64,000 nt of DNA from Bradyrhizobium diazoefficiens (lineage in GTDB: Bacteria > Pseudomonadota > Alphaproteobacteria > Rhizobiales > Xanthobacteraceae): positions 6,538,501 to 6,602,500 of the forward strand of contig NZ_CP067102.1 of the NCBI RefSeq assembly GCF_016616885.1, read 5' to 3'. The stretch's first letter is position 1. The number at the start of each line of letters is the position of its first letter. The translations under genes were made by a program, and so were the position numbers. Shown in pieces: positions 1 to 8,840 of the stretch. The notes under the pieces are model-generated. The model was given only the letters and a program-made list of their open reading frames with translations. It was not told where the DNA came from and did not search any database.

Positions 1-234
1 GGCAGGACGCGCAAGAGAGTGAGCCGGACGACGACAGCGAGGCGTCGTAGAAGATCTCTTTACCGAGCTGCGCCATTGACGAGAGAGGTGCGACCGGCGG
101 GCGATACAGACGAACCGGGTTCGGATTGAAACCCGACGGAGTCGCTTGCGCAAATCCTTGCGTCTCGGCCGCAAAGACGGCGCCGGCCAGAGCGAGCAGG
201 CCGGCGCCGAGGAGCCACAGAGTGCGGCTGTGCA
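1..234 (-). CDS. Di-heme cytochrome c peroxidase family protein, 3' part outside window
   Basis: Only the first 78 codons are present; the gene runs off the left edge. The N-terminus is a signal peptide (MHSRTLWLLGAGLLALAGAV, cleavage probably after VFAAE). It is followed by a Pro-rich linker and the segment MAQLGKEIFYDASLSSSG, then LSCASC at the truncation, which is the start of a CxxC(H) haem-attachment motif. That order (export signal, 'LG..LF/Y D..LS.....SCASCH') is the usual beginning of bacterial di-heme peroxidases of the CcpA/MauG superfamily, which reduce H2O2 in the periplasm with electrons from cytochrome c or azurin. It begins 19 bp after the stop of the phosphoesterase gene on the same strand, so the two are probably co-transcribed. 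The exact subfamily cannot be decided from this fragment. Confidence 0.8.
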
Positions 235-253
235 TTAATGACGTCCCGTTGGA

Positions 254-1963
254 CTAGTGGTGGTGGTGCTCGTCCGGCGGGCTGACGATCACCGTGCCGG
301 CGGTCGGATCGAGGAACAGCGCGTCGGTGCGGAAGTCATGGCTGTGATCATGGTCGAAGTCGAACAAATCCATGATCGATCCGGAGGTCGCGTCGAACGA
401 GCCGCCGCCGAGACGCTTGCCCTTCAGCCAGTTGTCCTCGATGAACCGCACCACCGAAGCCTGCGAGATGGCGGTGTGGCTGACGAAGTTGGTCTTGGCG
501 TAGGGCGAGATCACGATGAAGGGCACGCGGGTGGCGGGACCGCAACGGCCGTTCACCGGCTTGCCGCCGACGCCGTTCAGTTGAGGCTGCTTGGCGACGC
601 CGAGACCGCACTGGCCGGAGCCGTTGAGTTGATCGGCGGTCGCGTCATAGGAGGCGCTGGTCGGCTTGGCGTAAGCGTGATCATACCAGCCGTCGGAGTC
701 GTCGTAGGTGACAATGACAGCCGTCTCGCGCCACTCGGGCTGCTTCTGGAGGAAGTTGATCAGCTCGACAGTTCCCTGCTGCTCGTCGAGAGGATCAGAA
801 TAGCCGGCGTGGCCATCCTGATAGGCCGGCAGCTTGACGTAGGACACCGCGGGGAAATTGCCTGCCTTCACGGCCGCATAGAAATCCTCGAGATCGTAGC
901 CGTGATTGGCGGGATCGAGGGCCTTGCCGTCCTTCTGGTAGGTGTGGCCGACCGCATGGACCGAGCTCGGCCGCAAATGGTTCGGATTGGCGGTGGACTT
1001 ATAGTACTGGAACCAGGCGTGATGCGGAATATAGTCCGCCTTGGAGGCGCCGACCACCGTCGAGAACGTGCTGCGTGCGCAGCCGGTCGTGCCGTTCGCG
1101 TTTGTCATGGAAAGATCGAAGCCGCCCATGAACGAGCCCCAGCTGACGCCGGCATCGTTGAGCAGATCGCCAATGTTCTTGCCGGTCATCGTGACCTGCG
1201 TCGTATAGCCCGGGGTGCTGCAAGGATCATAGGCCGGACCGGGGTCGCCGATCACCGTGAGGCCTCCCTGGCCGTCCGGGATGATTTGCGTCGCGGCATT
1301 GCCGAGAACCGCCACCGCGCCATTGGTCTGGCCAGAAATCACATTCAGCGCGCCGACCGTCGACGGACCAAAGGTGTCCGTGTAGGCGTTGTCGTTCATC
1401 GAAAAGTGCTGCGCGTAGGTCCAGAACGCGGTGACGGTGTTGCCGTCGAAATACCCCATGACCTGGCCGGTCGTGCCGAACGCGCCAGCGCCGCCGGATG
1501 TGCCGCGCCCGGTATATTTCGGGAACAGATCAGCCTTGCCATTGTCATAGGCCTTCTCTTCCGCTGTATAGGCGTGGTTCTGCGACTGCGTGTTGGCCTG
1601 GGTGCGATCGAGGCGGAACGGATCCGTCGCGCCGGCGCCGTTGGCCGGGTCGGTATTCGGGTTGTTCACCAGCAGATTGGCATTGGCGAGGTTGTTGACC
1701 TTGGGCGTATGCGGCTTCGGCACGAAGGGGATCGAGCCCGGGGGATTGCCGGCATTCGGATACGTCGCGAAATAATGGTCGAACGAGCGGTTCTCGTTGA
1801 AGATGATCACGAGATGCTTGATCGGCGTTTCGGTATGCATGTGATGCGCATGATGATCACGATCGTGGTCCCGATCGAAATCGTCGGCGAGCACCGGAAT
1901 GCTGCACGCAAGGATCGTCGCGGCCGCGAAAATCGCAGCCGTCGTCAAAAATCTGGATTTCAT
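254..1963 (-). CDS. Secreted phosphoesterase (phospholipase C / acid phosphatase AcpA-like family)
   Basis: This 569-residue exported hydrolase has a signal peptide over residues 1-26, then a His/Asp-rich stretch (about 27-45). The family hallmark HLVIIFNENRSFDHYF follows at about residues 50-65, matching the start of bacterial phospholipase C and acid phosphatases of the phosphoesterase family. Later family landmarks are VTYDDSDGWYDH and RVPFIVISPYAKTNFVSHT, which carry metal- or phosphate-binding Asp/His residues. The C-terminus ends in EHHHH, so both ends are His-rich, perhaps for metal capture. It likely releases phosphate from organic esters in the periplasm. A Pho box lies 46 bp upstream of the ATG, and a di-heme peroxidase gene follows directly. 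Phospholipase versus phosphatase activity cannot be decided by eye. Confidence 0.85.
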   Translation of the reverse strand: MKSRFLTTAAIFAAATILACSIPVLADDFDRDHDRDHHAHHMHTETPIKHLVIIFNENRSFDHYFATYPNAGNPPGSIPFVPKPHTPKVNNLANANLLVNNPNTDPANGAGATDPFRLDRTQANTQSQNHAYTAEEKAYDNGKADLFPKYTGRGTSGGAGAFGTTGQVMGYFDGNTVTAFWTYAQHFSMNDNAYTDTFGPSTVGALNVISGQTNGAVAVLGNAATQIIPDGQGGLTVIGDPGPAYDPCSTPGYTTQVTMTGKNIGDLLNDAGVSWGSFMGGFDLSMTNANGTTGCARSTFSTVVGASKADYIPHHAWFQYYKSTANPNHLRPSSVHAVGHTYQKDGKALDPANHGYDLEDFYAAVKAGNFPAVSYVKLPAYQDGHAGYSDPLDEQQGTVELINFLQKQPEWRETAVIVTYDDSDGWYDHAYAKPTSASYDATADQLNGSGQCGLGVAKQPQLNGVGGKPVNGRCGPATRVPFIVISPYAKTNFVSHTAISQASVVRFIEDNWLKGKRLGGGSFDATSGSIMDLFDFDHDHSHDFRTDALFLDPTAGTVIVSPPDEHHHH

Positions 1964-2008
1964 CTTTTTTGCCCCGAAGGAGTGACCCCGCGAGCCTAGC
2001 GATCACGA

Positions 2009-2026
2009 GTGACAGAGCTGTGTCAG
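2009..2026 (-). promoter_or_regulatory. Pho box (PhoB binding site) upstream of phosphoesterase gene
   Basis: On the minus strand the sequence reads CTGACAC-AGCT-CTGTCAC, two direct heptamers 11 bp apart. The known PhoB consensus is CTGTCAT-N4-CTGTCAT; each half differs from it by one or two bases. It sits 46 bp before the ATG of the phosphoesterase, a normal place for a Pho box substituting for a -35 element. The product fits phosphate-starvation control. Assignment is by eye. Confidence 0.65.
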
Positions 2027-2123
2027 TTTGACGCAAGAGACACTCTGCACAGTTGTTCGGACAAAATTTTTACGGGCGCTTGTGGAGATCTCGCCGCGCC
2101 CCGATCTCGAGCGGCCGCGGGAC

Positions 2124-3401
2124 TCAGCGATTGAGTGAGGCGAGGTACTGGTCGGCGACTGCACGCCATCGCTCGGGATGGAGCCGCAGCAAATGGCCAT
2201 CGCCGGGAACGCCGTGCAGCAGCTCGAAGCGCGCGTTGCCGCCAGCGGCGGCGAACGCCTGCTGATATTCGCGGATCAGTTCTTCCTTGTAGAGCCGGTC
2301 GTTGTCGGCATAGAGCCAGAGCTGCTTGACCTTGTCGGCCGCGCCGCGCCCGGCATTCGCATAATATGGCGTCGTCACCGCTCCATACGGGTACCAGCCG
2401 CCACAGAAGTTCACCACGCCCATCACCTCGCCGGGCTTGAGGCCGGCATAGTGCATGGCGAGGAAGCCGCCGCGCGACTGGCCGGCGAGCAGCACCTTGC
2501 CCGGCTTGACGCCCGGCAGCGTGCGGCCATAGGCGATAGCGGAGTCGAGGTCCTCGACGGCCTCGGCGACACCAGCGGAGACATCGATCAGGCTGCCGTC
2601 GTGATCGCGTCCGAAAGTTTCTTCACCGTTGATTCCTTCCGAGCTGCCGCGTCCGCGGCGCATCAGCACCAGCACCGCAAATCCGTTGTCGCGCAGCCAA
2701 TGCGCCTCGGTCGAGAACGACCACGACCTGAGCTGATTGCGGCCGGCGTCGGATCCATGGGTGAAGATCGCGAGTGGTGCCGGGCCGGAGCCTGCGGGCG
2801 AATAGAACGTCGCTTCGAGCATGATCGGCCGCGTGACATCCGGCGTCCGAACCGTGAGATGCGGAATCCGGACGCGCTCGCCAGGCCACGGCCAGTCGTT
2901 CGGCCGATCGCCCGCAGCAAGACGGGCCGTATCGGCGCGGACCAGCGCTCCGGAGCCGACGCCTCCTGAACGGTTGGTCGAGGTCAGGAAAAGCCGGTCT
3001 GTACCATCGAATGCGAATTGCAGGCTTCGAAGCCACGGGATTCTCATGGCATCGCCGGCGATGGTCAGCACGCCATGAACGACCTTCGCCTCGGTCCGCC
3101 ACCATTCGCGGTAGGTGCCGTAGAATGCCGAGTCACCATGCGCGAACACCATGTCCGCACGTCCATCCGCCTTCACGCGCTCGACGACGATGATGGTCCT
3201 GATGTCGTCGCTCCAGGTCCCGATCCACGCGCCTTGGAAGCGAGCGATCTCCGGCGGCACGTCGGAAGCCGGCGGCTCCATGTCGAACCGAGGCGGCAAA
3301 GGAACGACAGATTCCGGATCGACCGTCAAAGGTTGTGCCTGGGCGCTTTGCATCATCAATACCAGCAAAAAAGTAGCAGTTGTAATCCAGCGTCCAAGCA
3401 T
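2124..3401 (-). CDS. Secreted alpha/beta hydrolase (S9/prolyl oligopeptidase-like fold)
   Basis: A 425-residue protein from the ATG at 3401; the frame extends upstream only to a TTG, and the ATG start gives a clean signal peptide (MLGRWITTATFLLVLMMQSA, cleavage near AQA). The N-terminal about 150 residues form a beta-rich accessory region. The alpha/beta hydrolase domain starts near PLAIFTHGSDAGRNQ and carries the nucleophile elbow GQSRGG (Gx-S-x-G) and RRGRGSSEG. A late His in LLHGVPGDGHLL is the likely catalytic His. It resembles dienelactone hydrolase/peptidase-like exported esterases. The substrate is unknown. It is monocistronic or weakly linked to its neighbours. Confidence 0.75.
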   Translation of the reverse strand: MLGRWITTATFLLVLMMQSAQAQPLTVDPESVVPLPPRFDMEPPASDVPPEIARFQGAWIGTWSDDIRTIIVVERVKADGRADMVFAHGDSAFYGTYREWWRTEAKVVHGVLTIAGDAMRIPWLRSLQFAFDGTDRLFLTSTNRSGGVGSGALVRADTARLAAGDRPNDWPWPGERVRIPHLTVRTPDVTRPIMLEATFYSPAGSGPAPLAIFTHGSDAGRNQLRSWSFSTEAHWLRDNGFAVLVLMRRGRGSSEGINGEETFGRDHDGSLIDVSAGVAEAVEDLDSAIAYGRTLPGVKPGKVLLAGQSRGGFLAMHYAGLKPGEVMGVVNFCGGWYPYGAVTTPYYANAGRGAADKVKQLWLYADNDRLYKEELIREYQQAFAAAGGNARFELLHGVPGDGHLLRLHPERWRAVADQYLASLNR

Positions 3402-3440
3402 GTGCGCCCAATCGAAATCCAATATGTCGGAAGGATAAAC

Positions 3441-4232
3441 CTATTCGGTGCGGATCGGCGAGTCCTTCAGCCCATTATTATCATAGGCTTTGCGCAGGGT
3501 GCCGTTCGTCATGGCCTCGTTCATGAACCCTGTGACAAAGGTTAAAGCCCGTTGATGGCCGAGCGGGACTGCAACGGCCGTCACCGTCTTCTTGAACGTC
3601 TCGTCCAACACCTTTGAGCCCGGAATCTTCTGCGCCATCTTGTTGAGCTGGTCGCGCGACAGCGCGAAGGCGTCGATCTCGCCACTTTTCAGGAGACCAA
3701 ATATTTCGTCGTAGGTCTGATAGCCCGTGACCTTCGCGTTCTTCAGGTGCGCAACGGCGCCGCGCATCGTCGTCGTGGCATTGACGGCCGCGACCTTGAT
3801 GCCGGGTTGGTCGAGCGTGGCGAAACTGGTGACGCTCGAATCCGCCTTGACGATATAGGTGGCGTCCGCGACCTCGTAGATCGGGCCGAACATCATCCTG
3901 GTCTCGCGTTCGGGATCTTTCGGCAGCCACGTGACGTCCCAGCTGCCCTTGCCGGCCGCATCGGTGATCTGTCCGGAATTCTGGTACACGACATATTCGA
4001 CGGGGACGCCGATTTGCGCGGCCATGTCCTTGCCGAGATCGACGGGCACGCCAGCATAGCCGGCTTCGGTCTTGGTCGACCAGAATGCACCGCCCGCCGG
4101 GCTGATCGCGATCGCGACCCGCAGCTTGCCGGTCGGCGCGAGTTCGTCGTTCAGGCCATCGGCTAGCGCGGGCATGGCGACCACGGCGGCAAGAGCGAGG
4201 CCAGCGCAGGCCGACCAGAATGGCGTTGGCAT
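3441..4232 (-). CDS. ABC transporter substrate-binding protein, amino-acid/PBP2 type
   Basis: The 263-residue product from ATG 4232 is preferred over a longer frame because AGGAGA lies just upstream and the residues then begin a signal peptide (MPTPFWSACAGLALAAVVAM, cleavage after ALA). The mature part shows the SBP_bac_3 layout: GKLRVAIAISPAGGAFW, GVPVDLGKDMAAQIGVPVEYV, a second lobe containing VAAVNATTTMRGAV, and the return segment GEIDAFALSRDQL. Such proteins capture amino acids or related small acids in the periplasm for an ABC importer. No permease or ATPase gene is adjacent, so it is an orphan here. It is divergent from an RND efflux operon, with palindromes in the shared upstream region. 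The ligand is not predictable. Confidence 0.8.
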   Translation of the reverse strand: MPTPFWSACAGLALAAVVAMPALADGLNDELAPTGKLRVAIAISPAGGAFWSTKTEAGYAGVPVDLGKDMAAQIGVPVEYVVYQNSGQITDAAGKGSWDVTWLPKDPERETRMMFGPIYEVADATYIVKADSSVTSFATLDQPGIKVAAVNATTTMRGAVAHLKNAKVTGYQTYDEIFGLLKSGEIDAFALSRDQLNKMAQKIPGSKVLDETFKKTVTAVAVPLGHQRALTFVTGFMNEAMTNGTLRKAYDNNGLKDSPIRTE

Positions 4233-4307
4233 CTCATTGTCTCCTCGCGTTTCTTCTTGTGCTGTCTGTTTGCCCGAGTGTGTGCGCCCGCCTCGCGCCG
4301 AGCGCGC

Positions 4308-4380
4308 GGCCTTTGACACAATTCTGGTTGATCATGCACACGATGAAAAGCGATTTGTCATGACAAACCTGTCAAAGGCC
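4308..4380. promoter_or_regulatory. Nested inverted repeats in divergent promoter region (putative operators)
   Basis: Between the binding-protein gene (starts 4232, minus) and the RND adaptor (starts 4491, plus) there are two related dyads. The outer one is an 11-bp perfect inverted repeat, GGCCTTTGACA (4308-4318) with TGTCAAAGGCC (4370-4380). Inside it is a perfect 14-bp palindrome TTTGTCATGACAAA (4354-4367). The half-sites share TTTGACA/TTTGTCA, so one dimeric repressor (TetR- or MarR-like) could bind both. No regulator gene is adjacent. Confidence 0.5.
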
Positions 4381-4490
4381 ACACCGCCGTTTGCAGTGCA
4401 AGGCCTGCGGCTACCATGGCTATGGTATTCCACGGCCGGGCATTTGTTGGTAGCCTGCCGCACCGACAGACAGCTATCGGGGGCCACCGA

Positions 4491-5669
4491 ATGACTTGCG
4501 CGATTCACGCTCGACGCTACGGACAGTGGAGACATCTTGGTCTGACGCTGGCCACAGCGGCCGTGGTCGCGCTCGCCGGCTGCGAGGACAAGAACACTTT
4601 TGTGGCGCCCCCGCCGCCGAAGGTCGACGTCGCAACGCCCGTGCAGCGCCCGGTGACGCGCTATGTCGAGGCCACCGGCAACACCGCGCCGATCAAGAGT
4701 GTCGATCTCGTCGCCCGCGTGCAGGGCTTTCTGCAATCGCAGGACTACCAGGACGGCACCTTCGTCAAGCAGGGCACCCAGCTGTTCACGATCGAGCCGG
4801 AGACCTACAAGCTGAAGCTCGACCAGGCCCAGGCGGCCGAGGCCGGCGCGCAAGCTTCGCTCAAGCAGGCGGAAGCCGATTTCAGGCGCCAGAGCGAGCT
4901 GGTGCAGCGGCAGGCCGTGTCGCAAGCCACTCTCGACACCTCGACGTCGACCCGCGACAACGCCCAGGCCAGTCTCCAGCAGGCCCAGGCCAATACCAGG
5001 ATTGCGGAGGTCAACTACGGCTACACCAAGGTGAGCGCGCCGTTCGACGGCATCGTCAATGCGCACATGGTCTCGATCGGCGAGCTCGTCGGCGTCTCTT
5101 CGCCGACACAGCTTGCGACCATCGTCGCGATGGATCCGATCTATGTGAACTTCACCGTCAACGAGCAGGACGTGCTGCGCATCCGCGCCGAGGCCGCACG
5201 GCGCGGGCTGACTGCCCCCGACCTCAAGCAATTCCCGATCGAAATAGGCCTCCAGACCGAGACCGGCTATCCGCATGAAGGCCATCTCGACTACGTGGCA
5301 CCGACCCTCAATTCCTCGACCGGCACGCTGGCCGTGCGCGGCCTCGTGCCCAACGACAAGCGGGTGCTGCTGCCCGGCTATTTCGTCCGCGTCCGCGTGC
5401 CCTTCACCCAGGAGAAGGACGCCCTCCTCGTCCCCGATACCGCGCTCGGCAGCGACCAGGGCGGCCGCTATCTGCTCGTCGTCGGCGCCGACAACATTGT
5501 CGAGCAGCGCAAGGTGCAGATCGGTCCCGTCGACAATGGCCTGCGCGTGATCGAAGGCGGTCTGAAGCCTGACGACCGCGTGGTGATCGCGGGGCTGCTG
5601 CGCGTGATCCCGGGCCAGAAAATCGACCCGCAGGTGACGAAGATGGACCAGCCCCAGGCGTCCAAGTAG
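4491..5669 (+). CDS. RND efflux periplasmic adaptor subunit (membrane fusion protein)
   Basis: A 392-residue AcrA/MexA-type adaptor. The start at 4491 gives a lipoprotein signal: hydrophobic LGLTLATAAVVALAGC with the lipobox Cys in LAGCED. Next come the beta-barrel/lipoyl start (PPKVDVATPVQRPVTRYVEA), the lipoyl half-motif VDLVARVQGFLQSQDYQDGTFV, and a long Gln/Ala-rich alpha-hairpin (about residues 95-170). The second lipoyl half follows (VSAPFDGIVNAHMVSIGELV), then the barrel and membrane-proximal domains. It links the inner-membrane pump encoded immediately downstream to an outer-membrane channel. That channel gene is absent here, so a TolC-type partner encoded elsewhere is inferred. The stop codon overlaps the ribosome-binding site of the pump gene, so the two are translated together. 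Confidence 0.93.
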   Translation: MTCAIHARRYGQWRHLGLTLATAAVVALAGCEDKNTFVAPPPPKVDVATPVQRPVTRYVEATGNTAPIKSVDLVARVQGFLQSQDYQDGTFVKQGTQLFTIEPETYKLKLDQAQAAEAGAQASLKQAEADFRRQSELVQRQAVSQATLDTSTSTRDNAQASLQQAQANTRIAEVNYGYTKVSAPFDGIVNAHMVSIGELVGVSSPTQLATIVAMDPIYVNFTVNEQDVLRIRAEAARRGLTAPDLKQFPIEIGLQTETGYPHEGHLDYVAPTLNSSTGTLAVRGLVPNDKRVLLPGYFVRVRVPFTQEKDALLVPDTALGSDQGGRYLLVVGADNIVEQRKVQIGPVDNGLRVIEGGLKPDDRVVIAGLLRVIPGQKIDPQVTKMDQPQASK

Positions 5670-5681
5670 GAGCCGCCGGTC

Positions 5682-8600
5682 ATGATCTCAAAATTCTTCA
5701 TCGAGCGGCCGGTCCTCTCCAACGTCATCGCGCTCCTGATGATCCTGATCGGCGGCGTTGCGCTGTTCAACCTCGCGATCGCGCAGTATCCTGATGTGGT
5801 GCCGCCAACGGTGCAGGTGACGACGCGCTATCCCGGCGCCAGCGCCAAGACGGTGATCGACACCGTGGCGCTGCCGATCGAGCAGCAGGTCAACGGCGTC
5901 GAGGACATGCTCTACATGCAGTCCTACAGCGGCTCCGACGGCACCTATACGCTGACCGTGACCTTCAAGATCGGCACCGACCTCAACTTCGCGCAGGTGC
6001 TGGTGCAGAACCGCGTCTCCAGCGCGCTGTCGCAACTGCCGTCATCGGTGCAGAACCAGGGCGTCACCGTGCAGAAGCGATCGACCTCGATCCTGCTGTT
6101 CGTGACGCTGACCTCGCCGAACAGGACGTTCGACAGCCTCTATCTGAGCAATTACGCCACCATCAACCTTCGCGACGAGCTTTCGCGCCTGCCCGGCGTC
6201 GGCAACGTCACGGTGTTCGGCGCCGGCCAGTATTCGATGCGAATCTGGCTCGATCCGAACAAGCTGCAAGTGCGCAGCCTCGTGCCGCAGGATGTCATCC
6301 AGGCGATCCAGCAGCAGAGTCAGCAGGTTTCCGCAGGCCAGGTCGGCGCGCCGCCGACACCGCCGGGACAGGCGTTCCAGTACACGCTCAACGTCAACGG
6401 CCGGCTCGACGACACCACTGAGTTCGAGAACATCATCGTCAAGACGGGGACCAGCGGCGACGTCACGCGCGTGCGCGACGTCGGCTGGGTCGAATTGGGG
6501 GCGCAGACCTACAGCCAGATCTTCTCGCTCAACAAGCAGCCGGCCGTCGGCATCGGCGTGTTCCAGTCGCCCGGCGCCAACGCCCTCCAGGTCGAGCAGG
6601 CCGTCGAGAAGAAGATGGCGGAGCTCGCAAAGGCCTTCCCGCAAGGCATGAAGTACGACACGCCGTTCGACACCACCAAATTCGTGCAGGCCTCCGTGCA
6701 CGAGGTCTACATGACCCTGATCGAGGCCGGCCTGCTCGTGCTGGTCGTGATCCTGGTGTTCCTGCAGGACTGGCGCGCGATGTTGGTGCCAGCGACCACC
6801 GTGCCTGTCACCATCATCGGCGCGTTCGCTGCGATGGCGGCGCTCGGCTTCACCATCAACATGTCGACGCTGTTCGCGATCGTGCTCGCGATCGGCATCG
6901 TTGTCGACGACGCCATCGTCGTGGTGGAGGGCGCGGCTCACAACATCGAGCGGGGCATGAACGGCCACGACGCCGCGATCAACGCGATGGACCAGCTGTT
7001 CGCGCCGATCGTCGGCATCACGCTGGTGCTGATCTCGGTGTTTTTGCCGGCCTCGTTCCTCGCCGGCCTGACGGGGCGGATCTATTCGCAATTCGCACTG
7101 GTGATTGCGGCGACGGCGCTGTTGTCCGCCATCAACGCGGCGACACTGAAGCCGACGCAGTGCGCGCTCTGGCTGCGGCCGGCGGTGCCGCCGGAGCAGC
7201 GCAACTTCTTCTATCGCGGTTTCAACAACGTCTATAACCGCGTCGAGCGCGGCTACATCCGCCTGATCAGCTTCCTATGCGGGCATGCCACGATCTCTGT
7301 CGCATTCGCACTGGTGCTGATCGGGATCGGCGGCTACGGCCTGTCGCGGGTGCCGACCGGCTTCCTGCCGATCGAGGACCAGGGCTATCTGATCGCCGCG
7401 GTGCAACTGCCAGACGGCGCCTCGCTGGAGCGGACCCAGGGGGTGCTCGACAAGGCCGCCGATCTCATCAAGGACACGCCCGGCGTCCAGCAGGTCATCA
7501 CCATTGCCGGCATCTCCGCGCTCGACAACAGCGCCAGCCTTGCCAATGCCGGCGTCGCCTACATCATTCTGAAGGACTGGGAGGCACGTAAAGGCCCCGG
7601 CGAAGATTTGCGTTCGCTGGTCTACGGCCTGAACGACAAGGTCGCAACCATCATGGAGGCGCGCACACTGGTGCTGCCGCCGCCGCCCATTCAAGGCATC
7701 GGCAACGCCGCCGGCTTCTCGATGCAGGTCGAGCTGCGCGATGGCAACAGCGATTTTGCCAAGCTCCAGGCCATCACCAGCGCGATGGTCAGCAACGGCC
7801 AGAGCCAGAGCGCACTCCAGCGCGTGCAGTCCTCGTTCCGCTCCTCGGTGCCGCAATACAACGTCGAGATCGACCGCATCAAGACCCAGACGCTGCACGT
7901 GACGACGGACCAGGTGTTCGCGGCGCTGTCAACCTATCTCGGCTCGTCCTATGTCAACCAGTTCAACAAGTTCGGCCGCGTGTTCCAGGTCTACACCCAG
8001 GCCGATCCCGCCTTCCGCGTCACCGAGCGCGACATCGCCAACATGATGGTGCGCAACTCGAACGGCGATATGATCCCGATCGGCACCGTCGCCACCATCA
8101 CACCTGCCACCGGCCCGTCCCTGATCAGCCTCTACAATCTCTATCCATCGTCAACCGTCATCGGCCTGCCGGCGCAGGGCTACTCCTCCGGCCAATCGCT
8201 GAAGCTGATGGAGGAAATCGCGGACAAGACGCTGCCGCCGGGCACCGGCTTCGAATGGACCGCGATGTCCTACCAGGAGAAAGCCGTCTCGAACCAGATC
8301 TATTGGGTGTTCGGGCTCGCCATGCTGCTGGTCTATCTCGTGCTCGCTGGCCAGTACGAGAGCTGGTACGCGCCGATCTCGGTGATCCTCGCGGTGCCGC
8401 TGTCCTTGATCGGCCCCATGCTGGTCCTCAACGGCCTGAAGATCGACAACAATCTCTACTGCCAGATCGGCCTGATCCTCTTGATCGCGCTGTCGGCCAA
8501 GAACGCCATCCTGATCGTCGAGGTCGGGCTCGAGCTGCACGGCCGCGACGGCAAGCCGGTCGCGGAAAGTGCGATCGAGGCGGCACGCGCCCGCTTCCGC

Positions 8601-8840
8601 CCGATCCTGATGACGTCGTTCGCCTTCATCCTCGGCGTGGTGCCGCTGGTGATCGCGACCGGCGCCGGCGCCAGCGCGCGCAAGTCGATCGGCATCACTG
8701 TATTCTCGGGCATGCTGGCCTCGACCTGCCTCGCGGTGCTGTTCGTGCCTGCTTTCTTCGTGGTGATGCAGCGCTTCGAGAACTGGCGCGCGTCGAAGAA
8801 GGCGCCGAAGGCGCAGCCGGTCGCGGAGGTGAAGTCCTAG
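5682..8840 (+). CDS. RND efflux transporter permease, HAE1 family (AcrB/MexB-like)
   Basis: A full-length 1052-residue hydrophobe/amphiphile RND pump. It begins with the typical MISKFFIERPVLSNVIALLM first helix and the NLAIAQYPDVVPPTVQV periplasmic entry. The helix-4 segment AIVLAIGIVVDDAIVVVE carries the two essential proton-relay aspartates. A second half repeats the design, ending with the helix-10 lysine region LLIALSAKNAILIVE. Such pumps extrude drugs, dyes or detergents using the proton gradient. AGGAG overlapping the adaptor stop serves as ribosome-binding site. The stop codon overlaps the stop of the convergent antiporter gene by 4 bp (CTAG). The substrate range is not predictable. 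Confidence 0.95.
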   Translation: MISKFFIERPVLSNVIALLMILIGGVALFNLAIAQYPDVVPPTVQVTTRYPGASAKTVIDTVALPIEQQVNGVEDMLYMQSYSGSDGTYTLTVTFKIGTDLNFAQVLVQNRVSSALSQLPSSVQNQGVTVQKRSTSILLFVTLTSPNRTFDSLYLSNYATINLRDELSRLPGVGNVTVFGAGQYSMRIWLDPNKLQVRSLVPQDVIQAIQQQSQQVSAGQVGAPPTPPGQAFQYTLNVNGRLDDTTEFENIIVKTGTSGDVTRVRDVGWVELGAQTYSQIFSLNKQPAVGIGVFQSPGANALQVEQAVEKKMAELAKAFPQGMKYDTPFDTTKFVQASVHEVYMTLIEAGLLVLVVILVFLQDWRAMLVPATTVPVTIIGAFAAMAALGFTINMSTLFAIVLAIGIVVDDAIVVVEGAAHNIERGMNGHDAAINAMDQLFAPIVGITLVLISVFLPASFLAGLTGRIYSQFALVIAATALLSAINAATLKPTQCALWLRPAVPPEQRNFFYRGFNNVYNRVERGYIRLISFLCGHATISVAFALVLIGIGGYGLSRVPTGFLPIEDQGYLIAAVQLPDGASLERTQGVLDKAADLIKDTPGVQQVITIAGISALDNSASLANAGVAYIILKDWEARKGPGEDLRSLVYGLNDKVATIMEARTLVLPPPPIQGIGNAAGFSMQVELRDGNSDFAKLQAITSAMVSNGQSQSALQRVQSSFRSSVPQYNVEIDRIKTQTLHVTTDQVFAALSTYLGSSYVNQFNKFGRVFQVYTQADPAFRVTERDIANMMVRNSNGDMIPIGTVATITPATGPSLISLYNLYPSSTVIGLPAQGYSSGQSLKLMEEIADKTLPPGTGFEWTAMSYQEKAVSNQIYWVFGLAMLLVYLVLAGQYESWYAPISVILAVPLSLIGPMLVLNGLKIDNNLYCQIGLILLIALSAKNAILIVEVGLELHGRDGKPVAESAIEAARARFRPILMTSFAFILGVVPLVIATGAGASARKSIGITVFSGMLASTCLAVLFVPAFFVVMQRFENWRASKKAPKAQPVAEVKS

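Noticed and set aside
257..1999. Long plus-strand open frame opposite the phosphoesterase
   Set aside because: It is the antisense shadow of a clear gene; the translation is Arg/Val/Gly-rich with no domain, as expected from high-GC codon bias.
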